Positions 32,901 through 44,619 of a stretch of 64,000 bases of DNA are shown here, one piece after another; the first letter of the stretch is position 1, and each line of letters begins with the position of its first letter. Source of the DNA: Vitis vinifera (taxonomy: Eukaryota > Streptophyta > Magnoliopsida > Vitales > Vitaceae); the NCBI RefSeq assembly GCF_030704535.1, contig NC_081822.1:4641001-4705000 (forward strand). The letters run 5' to 3'. A model generated the notes under the pieces. That model searched no databases, was not told where the DNA came from, and saw nothing but the letters and a program-made list of their open reading frames with translations. Both the position numbers and the translations under genes were made by a program.

Positions 32901-33392
32901 CTATAGCTACTTCAAGTAGGGAATTGCCTACATAGAGATATACATTACTAATTCGATTAAAGTCTACATTGCTCTCAACATAGTGAATCTATTTCATTCA
33001 GGATATGGCTTTGTCAGAACTGATCATCTTGCAATTATGCGTATTGTTCAAACTTTTATTTTTGGATCTTTAGAACCTTGTTCATGTAACTTTTGATTTG
33101 TCTTCTAATTTTTTCATTTCTTGGATTATGACTTGCAAAGTGTCTGATTGTTGTTTAATTTTTAAGCCATGCATCTGGCATATTTTTTTCAATGTCATGA
33201 ATGTTTGAAAATCCTGGCTTACATATGCATATAGGTTTTAGCACATCAAGTGCTACCCTGATTGGTCATGGGTAAATACAGGTAATTGTGATTCATAGAA
33301 AAGGATGATATGATTCTTAAAACATTGTCCATTTTCTGTTGTTCAAGAAGATTGATAAATTCTTTGTTATTTATATTTTCCCCAGGGACTAA
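29931..33392 (+). CDS. PTPA, PP2A phosphatase activator
   Basis: Exon 1 is 29931-31081 and a very short exon 2 is 33386-33392, giving 385 residues. A Pro-rich N-terminal tail (1-85) is followed by the all-helical PTPA domain, with GNLSFRVW, DYGTGHETNFAAWL (near 220-235), [24 protein letters not shown] and VPIMQHFLFG near the end. PTPA is a peptidyl-prolyl isomerase-like chaperone that loads metal and activates protein phosphatase 2A, in cytosol and nucleus. Exon 1 stops inside the Trp codon (TG|G) at GTATGA; without splicing the frame would end YDHC. The acceptor TATTTTCCCCAG at 33385 followed by GGACTAA restores Trp-Asp-stop, like the Trp-Glu end I recall for plant PTPA. Exon 1 is certain; exon 2 is inferred. 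Confidence 0.88.
31082..33385 (+). other. Last intron of PTPA (inferred)
   Basis: 2304 bp, GT...AG, T-rich, with a CA/TG microsatellite at about 31647-31690. No transposon ends or other genes are seen. Its 3' end has a good pyrimidine tract. Confidence 0.6.
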
Positions 33393-36300
33393 TTTGGTGT
33401 ATCTGCTCTGTTGAAACATTTTCTGTGGAACAAAGAGAGTTCATTTCCCACTATGCTTTACAGAGATGTAAGAATGAAAAATTATTAAACCGGAATCATC
33501 TGTACTTCTTGGATAGTATATAGAGTTTGAGTTCTCTGTTTCTTTATGATGTATTTGCTTTCGGCTAACACAGATCTATTTCTGCATTTTTTTTGTTTAT
33601 GATATTTGACATCTTAATGGAAATCAGGCAGTTTTCTTTTTTTAATAGCCAAGTATTGAAACTGCAGAATTTTTACATTTGATATTGATGTAATATAAAA
33701 TCCTATGGAAAGACAGTAAATTTTTCAAGTTTCCCCTGAAGCTTTGGTTTGGTTTTAAGACAAATGTATTTATAAGCTTAGAAAGCAATAATTAAAATGT
33801 GATGCAGCTGCACATTCTCATCTGTTGATATGCAAATAATGTGAAAGCAAGTAATTGCAAGTTTATGTTGTACACCATGTTTTGATTTTGAGACTGATGT
33901 ATTGGGCACAAAACATTACTTAATACTAGCTAAACTGCCTGTGGTAATGAAGGAGAATTGCCGAACAAGTTTCAAGTGTGACAAGCAGTGTCATAACCTC
34001 AACTTGCAATCTTGTCTGATGTTTCTTACCTTAGTTGATTTTCTTGTTTTATTGGCCATCTACCAGTTGGAGTCTATGGTTTCCAAACTCCTCTTCATTC
34101 ATTTAATTCTTTGAGACTAATGGATTCACCTTCTCTATTCTTATTTTCAATGGCAAAGATACTCTTCTTTGTTTACTATTCTACAAAAAATTAGACATTG
34201 TATTTCATCTTGTATCAGTACCTAATTTGAAATGACTGACTTCCTTTACTCTGCAAATTTTAGATTATTATGCCAAGTGAATTTCAGGCTCAAAACTTCC
34301 ACAAGGTTGGTTTTAGGATTTTGAGTTTGACTTCCAACTAGATTCTTGCTAGTTTTGGCCTTTGGAATTCCATTTGTTAGTAGTTTGTGTCAATATAAAC
34401 TATATGACTCCTCTTGGTTACTTAAAACCTCCAATTCAGTTAGCCAACATGCATTATTATAGAACCCAGCTTTTGTTGTGGTACCCAGTTTTAGTGCAGA
34501 GGATGGCTTGAACTTGAATTTTTGTACTGGAATGGAGGTTTTCTGTGAATATAAACAAGTTGTGCTCCATTGGATTGCTGTGTTCTCTGAATGAATTTGG
34601 ATCTCTGCCAGCTCCAATGAAATCTTGTCTCCTAGTCAACACTGGTAATAGACCTTGTAGTTGTTCTGATGATTTATTATTTTGTTTGCAGAATGTGATA
34701 AATGAAGAGACCTAAGGGTTCCTAGTTAGGTTATAGGATGAAGCATTTAGTTTGTAGTTTAACAATTGAAAATTCTTGAAGCTTTGGATCCATGTCATAA
34801 CTCATGTCAATTAAAACACCCATAGATATGTCAAGAAGATAATGAAAACAAAGGCAAGTAGGAAATTGTTCACATACCTGAAAAGCCACCTATAATACAC
34901 ATTCATTGCCCTGCTGCATAGTTAGTTTCTCTATCAAAACCCCACCCAGTCCTATTTATGGTGTCTTTTGTTTTTGTTTAAGCAGTTACTAAAAATGCTG
35001 GTTCTTTTCTATGTTTTTTCGCATAATGTTTTTACTTCATCTGTTAACCCCTAGCTTGCCAACAAGGGTCGTTCTTTATCACTACAACTACTAGTCCTAG
35101 ATGAGTCTGTTGCTGCTGTTGGTTTTTTCATTTTAAAAGCTGCTGGCATTTTCGGGTTTCATTATAGGGTATCTTTGCATATAGTTATTGAATATAGGAA
35201 GCTATTTTAGGTACATTATAGTTTTAATGCTTCATATTGGATTGGTTTATGCGTTGGTGTCATTTCACCTTAACCTCTCTTACTTGGTTGCAAAGAAAAC
35301 TGGAGGAAAATAATAGCAAATGAAACATTGATTTTTATGCTTTTTATTTTTACAATTTTTTAATGTTCTTTTAGTTTCCATGTGATGGAAAAATTCACCA
35401 CACATGAATTAGATTGTTATGTTAGGATACCAAATGGAGGTTTATGGTCTCTTTTGTCCCAATTAATGCAGAATGTAGGATTTGAAGTTTCATATCTTAT
35501 CTTTTGTTTTGTTTTCTTTGCAATCAAATGGATCATGTAGCGTGATTGCCTTTTTTTTTTTTTTGCAAGATTTAAAAATGAAAACATATTAGCTAACAGA
35601 TTATGGTAACTGAGCTACTAGAATCTTTTGTATTTGTTGCTCACTTGTTTCAAGCTGGATTCAATTTTGGGAAATAACTGATTGTGTTTACTTCTTACTG
35701 ATAAAATTTAGGCAAATGATTGTATTTAGGTTCTGATGTTGTAAATGGATTGTAAGGTTCAAATAAGAAAGATTATAAGATCAAATTGAGCCGTCTCAAA
35801 ATTAAAAAATAGTCAAACAAGTGGAATTTAATTGTATAAATATATTCTTAGCATGTGCAAGCTAACAAGGGTAATTCCTTTGATTCTCAAGGGACTGACT
35901 TTGGCCTCAGGACTTCTTATAAAGACACAATTGCTAAGTGGTTTCTTATAACTCCTAAAATGCTCGAAAAGGTTTTCCCTTTTGGTTCCTAAAATCAAGA
36001 TGTGGGCTGATTAGTTAAAGGACTATTTTTTATTTTTTTTTATGTAAGTTGCTGATTAATTAAAGGACTTTGTTCTTTTGAGTAATTCATGGCCCATAAA
36101 ATTGTTGTATGTGTTGCATATGGATGCTGAAATTGTTTTTTCATGCTTTTTTCTCTAAAAAACTAAAAAAAAAAAATCCCTTTTTGGTGTTCTTTTAAAA
36201 CCAAGTTTTGGTATTTGAATTTTGAAATTTATGGTTTAAAAATTTGGATATGTTCTCTCCTTCTTCTAAGATTGCATGTTGATTCTGATCACCTATGATT

Positions 36301-37542
36301 TAATAGAGGACACAGGGTCCTATGTAGTTGGGGTGGTAGGCGGTTTAAAACTAAATTCAAGGCAATAGAGATTTTTGGGCCTTTGTAGCAGTGAAGAATA
36401 CAGAGGCTGAAATCACTTGCATTCAAATTTTGAAGCGATTCTTGTTCTCTATTAGGAAGTTTTGAGCATTTAGAATGCTTTCAACCATTTTATTATTATC
36501 ATTAATGGTGCGAGGGAATTAGGAAGTTTTGAGCAGCTAGAATGCTTTCTACCATTTTTTTTTGGGAAGTTTTTAATAAATAAATGTAATTGCCACGAAA
36601 TTGAGATGAGCGCTTTTTACCTTTGTCATCATTTGACAGGGAAAAAAATAAAAAGCCCACTTGTACCTGTCACCTTATATTTGGTGGTGTGAAAATGAAA
36701 ATCAGTTGGATGGCATACCAAATGGTGTGCTTGAGCTTTACTCAATTCCCACCAACAAGTGGGTTAACCTTTTTCCATGTAGGTTTGTTGGCAGCATTAT
36801 TTTTTGGGAAAACATTTGCATGGTGCACCAGTAACAGCCACAGTTTTTACGCATGCGGAACTTGCTCCTGGATTTTGCCTTTTTACATCATTTACTTAAC
36901 GGAGGAGATATTTCTACTTCTCTTTGTCGTTACTTTCTCCCACAATGTTGAACTAGTTGCTCCCCTTCGTTTTAATGCCTTCTTCACATCTCACTGCTTC
37001 GTGGAAGTTATCTCAAGATTGTAATTCCACCATATATATATATATATATATGGCATCGATTTCAGTCATAGTTGAGATCAACTCGAAGTCCTATGTTATA
37101 TCTATGCTCTTTCAGGTTCACAGGGAAGTGCTTTTAGATATGGTTTCCCATTAAATTTCATTTGATTTTAGAACGTGGGTTCCTTTGTTCCTGGGTCTGC
37201 CATCAATCCAAGCTCTTGGTATTGGTGGCCTCACACATAAGTCAATCGGTGAAAGTAATATTTGATAAGGTTGGTCGAGTCTTGATGTTCCTTATGTAAC
37301 AATAATCGTCATTTAAAGGAAAATTCTTTATAAGCATTTTTATTATCAAAAATATTTTTGAAATGGTAATGAAGAATGGGTATCCTGATTTAGCCCTCAT
37401 GGAACCCGGGATAGGACTGCATTCTAATTTTTTTCACTAGGAGGAAATTTCGTTTTTATATATTGTTATTTTCTAGTGGTAGTTCTATTTCTGCTCAATT
37501 AGTGTATAGCTTTCAACAATCAATATTCGTTTCCATTTTAAG
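33393..37542. other. PTPA 3' region and intergenic DNA
   Basis: T-rich non-coding sequence. A short 67-bp-period duplication lies at about 36454-36557 (AGGAAGTTTTGAGCA repeated) and an AT repeat near 37033. The longest open frames have no resemblance to known proteins. Confidence 0.5.
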
Positions 37543-37647
37543 GTTTTTAAAGATGAAATCATAAGGCGTGATGGAGAAGAGAAGTGGATGCAGGTGGAAC
37601 GAGGCCCAATATGCCACTACCGCCCAAGCTGCAGGCCAAGAGTTTTG
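37543..37647 (+). other. Possible orphan exon
   Basis: A 105-base open segment between an AG (CATTTTAAG) and a good donor (TTTTG|GTACGT). Read in phase 0 it gives 35 codons, VFKDEIIRRDGEEKWMQVER then GPICHYRPSCRPRVL, with a codon-like composition unlike its AT-rich surroundings. I do not recognise the protein. It may be an exon of an unrecognised gene, a non-coding downstream exon of PTPA, or chance. Confidence 0.3.
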
Positions 37648-39673
37648 GTACGTGATGTCAAAACAGAACAGATGTGATCTCAAAAAAAAAAAAATGCACT
37701 ATATGTAAAATCAAGGATATTTTGTCCATCGGGGTGGGTGGGTATATTAACGTAGCGAAGCTCTTTGCTGTTTCACGTAAACAGCTCCCTCTTTTTATTC
37801 AAACTTTAGAAGCAGCTTATTTAAATGAGTTGGTCTCCTGATCTAATCATTTTGAGCTTTGTAGTTGTTGAGACTATTGAAAAATATTTGAAAGTATATG
37901 GTAAATAATTTAAATGCAGGTGGGGGAAACATATATGATGTAAAATTTTGTCAAATATCCAGCATCCATTGGAGTTGCATTTGAATAGGAATGTAGGATT
38001 TGGGGGATAATAAAGACGACCCCGTCCCCACTCCCCCACTCCCACTCCTACTCTCACATACATAGTTTGCGTCTCCCGCAAGTGAATTGGAAAAAGGACG
38101 AATCCATGTCCCACTTTTTTACTATTTTACCTGGAAAAGTGTCATTCCCTCTGTTCCAAACGACCCCACGCCCCACCGGTCACCGGTGCTCACCACTCAC
38201 CACAACCACCTTTTTTTTCCTTTTTCTTTTTAACTCAACTCCAATGTTAACCATTTCGTAAATTTAGAGAGTGATGTAGCTGCTGAACCTCTTAAATTAA
38301 ATCTTAATGAACAACGGCTTTACCACCACTCATCCACATCTAAAGTCTTGGTTAAAGCTCCATCTTCTAGTAAAAATCCATGTTCAAAGTCAGATCAAAA
38401 TAGCGTTGGAAGTTGGAACCATCAACTACAGTCTCATCCTCTCTATTAAAGACTGGTCAATAACCAGCAAAACCAGAGTCTGAGTTCAAATCGGTTTTAG
38501 GAGATTCGGCTCTGACACCGATATTACCCTTTTTACCCTTACTCCTCCTAACCTACCACTCCTGTCGGTGCCTTCCTCCTTGGGACCCTATTTGGAACTT
38601 GCAACCATCTCTCACTGCCTCCCTGTTCCCATTTCTCCTTCTCAACACCCATCTTTCATTGAAACGTGTAAAAGTATATTTCCAATGCTGTTATTAAAAT
38701 CTCTTACTACTAACACCAATTTCTCACATTTTCAGTATCACGATAAGAAGTAAGAACCACCCGTTTCTTATTTTGCTCCAAACTATATATATATATACAC
38801 ACACGACCTTTTTCCCTCATACGTTTTGTGGCTTTACTTTATTTTATCCTTGGGCGCTGTGGTTTATGGCACGCCTGCACTGAGGCTATGAGCTGGAGTG
38901 TAAGTGTAGTTTTATAGCCTTCTTTCCCCCTTATCCTTTTCTCTATCTCTTTCTCTCTTATCTATGTCCTTCTTTGATTCCTCCATATATCCAAAGAGGA
39001 AAAAAGGGACAAATTTTGGATGAAAATCTCACATCTTGGGAGTATATGTAATCCTTATTTTCTCATTCTTTTTCCTAGATTTTAGTCCAGCTTGCCCACA
39101 TTATCAATGGAGTTGTTGAAACAGTTTTCCTTTAAAATAAATAATAAATGCAGTGTCTTCGGGGGTTTTCGTTTATTTTCCCCCTCATCTTCTTCTTCGT
39201 TTCTTCTGTAAGATAAATGCAATGCTTCTGTGAACACTTCCACTGGAAAATGGTTTTCAAGCGCAGTTTTCTCATCCGGGTGAATGCTTTTGATCGATGA
39301 AACTGGTGGATAGCTTTCTTTCTGTGCTTTCAGTATTGATTTATTGTCCGGCTTTGCTATCATCCTGATATGGGTTTTCCGTTAGTTTCTTTTATTCTTC
39401 CACAAAGTTTAAATCTTTGCTTTGTTATTATTATCAGAAGAAATGCTTTTCCCCCCTCCTATTCTTGTGCAAGCTTCGTTGAAATATTTATGGATATATG
39501 TTTTTTGGCCTATTTACTCGTTTAACCCATCGTTTTCCCTTATTTGTGGATCATGACTTCTTGATATTTGCTCTCGGTTTACATGGATTCATAGTCTATT
39601 TTAGGCGGGATCATTTGTATTTACAGTGAAATTGTTTTCCCCTCTGTGTTCTTCATTTTTGAAGGAAGAATAG
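37648..39673. other. Upstream region of the FBW2-type gene
   Basis: Mixed AT- and CT-rich DNA with a TA/CA microsatellite near 38785-38803. The CT-rich stretch about 38915-38985 is probably in the promoter or 5' UTR of the F-box gene. No coding frame is supported. Confidence 0.45.
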
Positions 39674-40953
39674 ATGGAAGAGGAAAGTGATATTCGGCGC
39701 TGGGACGAGCTAATACCCGATGCTTTGGGTCTAATCTTTAGAAATCTTTCACTCCGGGAAATACTGACTGTGATTCCCAGGGTCTGCAAATCATGGGACG
39801 AAGCAGTGAAAGGGCCTTATTGCTGGCAAGAGATAGACATTGGAGAATGGAGTGACCAATGGCCGGAGCACCTTGATCGCATGCTTGAAATACTAATCAG
39901 AAGAAGCTGCGGTTCCCTCCGCAAGCTCTGCGTTTTCGGTCTCCAAAACGACAGGCTTCTCTCTTTCATTGCAGAACAGTGAGTAGAATTGCACTCTCCA
40001 TGTTTGAAAGCGTTGATGCCTTGCTTTTAATCCTTAGCTTAGGAAGAACTTTTGGAAAACCATTAGTCCAATTTTGATCCCATTTTGGTACGCTTACACC
40101 AATTTACTGGTTCAGATAACAATTTCTTGAACCAATTAGCCTAATTTGATGCTTTATTGGAGAGCATTCCCAATTGGAGGATTTAGGCAGAAATTAGATA
40201 AATCCTTTAGTCCATATTTAAAAATTCACTGGATCAGAAGAATTCCAAGTCGATCCACTGTCCAATTTTTTTGCTTTCATAGTTGGGTTGCTTGTTTGAT
40301 CCACACTTTGGTGATTTCGCATGTTATTGTCTTTGTCTTTTGGTTTTGTAAGTGCTGGTTCTCTTCAGACCCTGCAACTGATAAGAAGCGAAATAAGTGA
40401 TTCTCTAGTGGAAGAGATTGCTGGAAGGTTTTCAACACTCACTTTCTTGGATGTGAGTTGCTGCAATAAAATGGGCAGCCGAGCTCTTGAGGCCATTGGA
40501 AAGAACTGCAAATCGCTTGTGGGGCTGTGCCGGAACATGCACCCACTAACTACTGCAGGCAAGCTCTCGCAGGATGAGGAGGCTCACGCCATTGCCACCA
40601 CAATGCCCAAGCTCAAGCACCTTGAGATGGCTTACCATCTTCTCAGCACAAAAAGTGTTCTTGAGATCCTCTCGTGCTGTCCCGAGCTTGAGCTTTTGGA
40701 TTTGAGAGGGTGTTGGCATGTGGAACTTAACGTGAAGTTCCTCAAAGAGAAGTTCCCAAAATTGAGGGTCTTGGGGCCTGTTGTTGTGGACTACTGTCGG
40801 TATTATGAAATGAATGAATGTGACGATTACTCGGACTATGATGAGAGTTCAGATGGAACATGGGATGATGAGGGCGGGCTGGAAGAGCTAGAGGTGCGAT
40901 TCTATGAAGGATTTGGCGAGCATCCAGAGTATGGTTGGCCTACATCTCCTTAA
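39674..40953 (+). CDS. FBW2: F-box protein, FBW2 type
   Basis: Two exons, 39674-39978 and 40353-40953, joined CA|T between GTGAGT and TTTTGTAAG, giving 301 residues. An N-terminal F-box (about residues 8-50: WDELIPDALGLIFRNLSLRE, VCKSWDEAVKG) binds SKP1 and so links the protein to an SCF ubiquitin ligase. Leucine-rich repeats follow: LQTLQLIRSEISDSLVEEIA, FLDVSCCNKMGSRALEAIG, LEMAYHLLSTKSVLEIL, LELLDLRGCWHVEL. The acidic tail is rich in Asp, Glu and Tyr. The sequence matches my memory of Arabidopsis FBW2 (At4g08980), which targets AGO1 for degradation. Its position just after PTPA agrees. Despite the name there are no WD40 repeats here. Confidence 0.9.
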
Positions 40954-43900
40954 CTCTACTGTCTAGTACTTGGTTATCTGATGCTTCTATTTCTCTTTAC
41001 TTCCATATCCTATGTTTTAATGGAAATGCAGTGTGGTGTTTGTTTCTCTGTCATTATTAAGCTCATAGAGCTAAATCTAAAACAAGCTTAAACTCACCCA
41101 GAATAGAATATCATGCATAGAAATTGAGCCTGGAAGCTAACAACCATAAAACTAACTCTTCAGTTTAATTCTTTTCATGGCCAAGCACAAATTTCTGATT
41201 ATTACCCTGCGGACTAAAAGGGTCCAGAATTGCCCATCTTATTTTGAATTTGAAGGGAGAGGTTGGCCCTACTAATATTTCTATAGGATGGATAACAGGT
41301 AATCACTGCCCATCGGGTTCCCAAGTGCTCAATATTCTTCTTCAATTCTCATCAAACGTCACTCAGAAGAGACATTCACCATATTATAGCATATGGGTCT
41401 CAACTCTAGATAGTCTGCCAACTAGCAGAGTCAACATAGAAGGCAAATTCATCCCCATCTGACTGGGGTTAAAGAATTCTCTTACGGCATCTTTCAGAAA
41501 AATGCTAATTGACACACTAGGAATATATGGATGATAAAATCGAAGTAGTGCATTCTGAGTCCAAGCAATGCCTGAAAAAATATTGAACAGTTATGGGTGG
41601 CTGGTTGAGACAGAGTACTTGATGGGTTGGCTTGCCGTGCAGGTTAATAAAAATATATGCAGAGTCCTCAATGTGCGCGCATAAACTCGGGAGGCGCAGG
41701 CAGAGATAGTGAGGGGCGCTTATTTTGTGTGCGCCTAATGCTCCTAGGAATGTCTATCAAACATGTTCGTTTGTACATTTGTTTGTGTTTATATTATATG
41801 TTTGTTGTTTGCTAATCATGAACTTAGGAGGAAGGGATTCCAACTTTATATTACCTAGTTCACAGTCACATGATCACATGTGATTCATGTCTTTGGATCT
41901 TGTACCCCACCATTTCAAAATTTCTTGATATCCGCGTTTGACCAAACAGTTGGACAAGCCACTCTCAAAGTATGTGTTGCACGTGTTGGAGGGAAATTTT
42001 TGAATCTATTCTGAAGCATGACAGTAATACCAAGACTTCTTTAGATGGAAAAATATACTTGCAATGACCCATAAGCTATGGGCTTCCAAAAGTATAGCTG
42101 AGATTAGATAATGTTAGAAACAGGCTTAAGGTTGAATTCAATCATCCGCCTATGCTATGCATATCCGAATCGAGTCACCTTAAAGATACCAGAATTTTAT
42201 TGAAATATTGGCTTTTCCCAAGATGCAGATGAAAACCTTGTCTCTTAATCATCATTGCAATGGATGGAATTCAGTTCATCTTTTTCCTCTCTTTTCCTGA
42301 ATCAGGCTCTGGCCATGGACCCACCACCAACTGCAGCCCCTGTTTGTATGTACCTTACGGTGGTTGTCGCTTTTTGTAAGGGTTTTTCATTTTTGAATGG
42401 GAGTAATTGAGGACGTGTAATGGCCCTACCCAGACGTGTATTGAGAAGTTTGATGATATCGAACAGCGGTCCCTCGTCCCTCCTTTCCATCCCCGGATAC
42501 CCGTGCATTAACATGATAAATCGAAGGAGAGGCATGCACAGACAGATGAAGAGTACCCCATTAACTGTGGGACGACCTTTTTGGAGAGACATTGAGCGAG
42601 CTTTACATCATGGAAGCAACCACATTCACCAATGGGTTGCTGATGCCCACATATTTCTATATGACAGCTAATATTACAAACACATTCTTGGAATTAATAT
42701 TACAAACTGCAAAAATATCCAGGATATGAGTACTTATTTCCCTACCAAAGGGTCGATTTTGATCATTTGGTACTGTGGTCCCCCTCCTCCATATTGGAAG
42801 ATTCTCCCCCTTTTAGTTCCTACTCTTCAATTTCATTCTCCGTCACCATAAGAAAATCATTGGTGTTCAAATAGTGCTCCAGGTCAACCAAGGCAAAGGA
42901 AGTAAATAAATGGAGGAAAAACATATGGAACTGGAAGTCTCAAAAGAAAGAGCGGATGATGAAAGGGCTCCTGATATCAAATTGGAGTCATCTGTCGTGG
43001 CTATAATTATCTGTGCTCCCAGAAGGCTTCAGTTTCAGCCTTTCAGGTCAACAATCAAGAGGGGCTTGTTGGCAACTGGGAGTTGGTATTTGATGCTAAT
43101 TAGCAATTAATTACAAGCCATGTGCATGCATCTGCATAGCCTGTGCGAAACATTTATGGTACAAGGACAGCATGGCTTCATCAATATTCTCACAACTGTT
43201 TTTGCATTACCCCTTGGAGGTGTTTTAGATAATCTCAATCTTATAGGAGGTGATGAAGGAAATTGGGATCGTACCAAGATTAATTGTTTTACGTCTCTAT
43301 TGTATGAAGCTGGTTTTTATCTTGAATTGGCGTGGTGTATAAAAATTAGAAATTTTTTAACCATCTTATGAAAAAGTAGTCATTATTATGTGAAATGTAT
43401 TATTTCAATGAAATTAGTAGTATTTAAGAAGATATATCCCAACCTCGTTCTTGTTATTAAGAAAACTAGTGTAAACTTTCAAAATCTTCATGAATATGTG
43501 ATTGACAAGAACCTTCAAAACAAAAGACGTAATATTTGTTAAGTGGTTGAAAAATAAATTTGTTGAATTTATCAAACTAATGAAAGATTCAAATTAAAAT
43601 TTGATGGTTTAAGGATAGATGATAAAAGTAACCCAGAACAAGTTATTAGAGAATATAATGAAATCATAAAAATAATAAGTAGGCAAAAGATGATGTTGGT
43701 TTGTTAAGAACAATGAGTTTTTAAATCTAGGATTGAAGGCGATCAAAAAACAATAATAGATTGTTATAATAAAAAGATTAATATTTCTAATTTTATTATA
43801 TTATTAATATAGGACATTTAAAAGTTAATTCAAGATTTAAATATTTACAATTATTATTGTATTTATAAGGAAATAAATAGAACAAGAGATTTGTAGTATT

Positions 43901-44600
43901 TCAATTAAAGTTTTGAGACAACGGAATGCTTTAAATTATGATATGTTCTCTTAAAATTTTGATTTATGAATTAATTTTTGCATATTGATTTAGATCCTAA
44001 TAATATTTTGAATAAAATTATTGATCTATCAATACAATTAGTTTGATTATTGAAATACTTTCTAATTATTTTATGTATAAATTACTCCACACTTATAAAA
44101 TCAAATGTACGATATATTTAAGAAATATATAACTTTAAATTATCTCTTTCATATTTGTTTTGTTGTGTTATAGATGTTTTTATTGCTTTTACATAACTTA
44201 TTAAGGTAAGTCATCATTGATGACTAATATTTTTCCGTTAATTTTAACTATTTCTCTATGATAATATTTTTTCAACTGTATAAAGGAGATGTATTAATGA
44301 CATGTTTTATGACTTGTTATTTTGATAAAATTCTTGTCTTATTAATTGCACAACATTGATAACAAACAATGTTAATATTATATCAGGTGATAGAAACTTG
44401 ATTAAAGGCTCTAGAAAAGTTTATATTATGTTATTAGTAGTATTTGATTATATGTGAATGACACTTTATACTATGCTAGATTCAGAAGAATCTTATAAGA
44501 CCAACCCGGTCCCCCAGAGTAAACAATGATACATTAATTCATTGTAAAGTCATATGAACATACATTATAAAAAACTAGAAGTTTTTATTTAGTGATTAAT
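40954..44600. other. Intergenic DNA after FBW2
   Basis: Begins with the FBW2 3' UTR. A GC-richer patch at 42302-42670 has overlapping frames on both strands (96 residues on -, 83 on +) that I cannot match to a family. From about 43350 the sequence is very AT-rich and leads into the decayed copia element, whose 5' end I cannot place. Confidence 0.45.
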
Positions 44601-44619
44601 CTACTTATATACTTGAAAG

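Noticed and set aside
36623-37024. 133-residue frame on the + strand
   Set aside because: Hydrophobic, T-rich translation without a family match; contains splice-like and AT repeat sequence.
42302-42592. 96-residue frame on the - strand and overlapping 83-residue frame on the + strand
   Set aside because: No recognisable motif, no splice or promoter context, and two strands equally open; probably GC-richer non-coding DNA.
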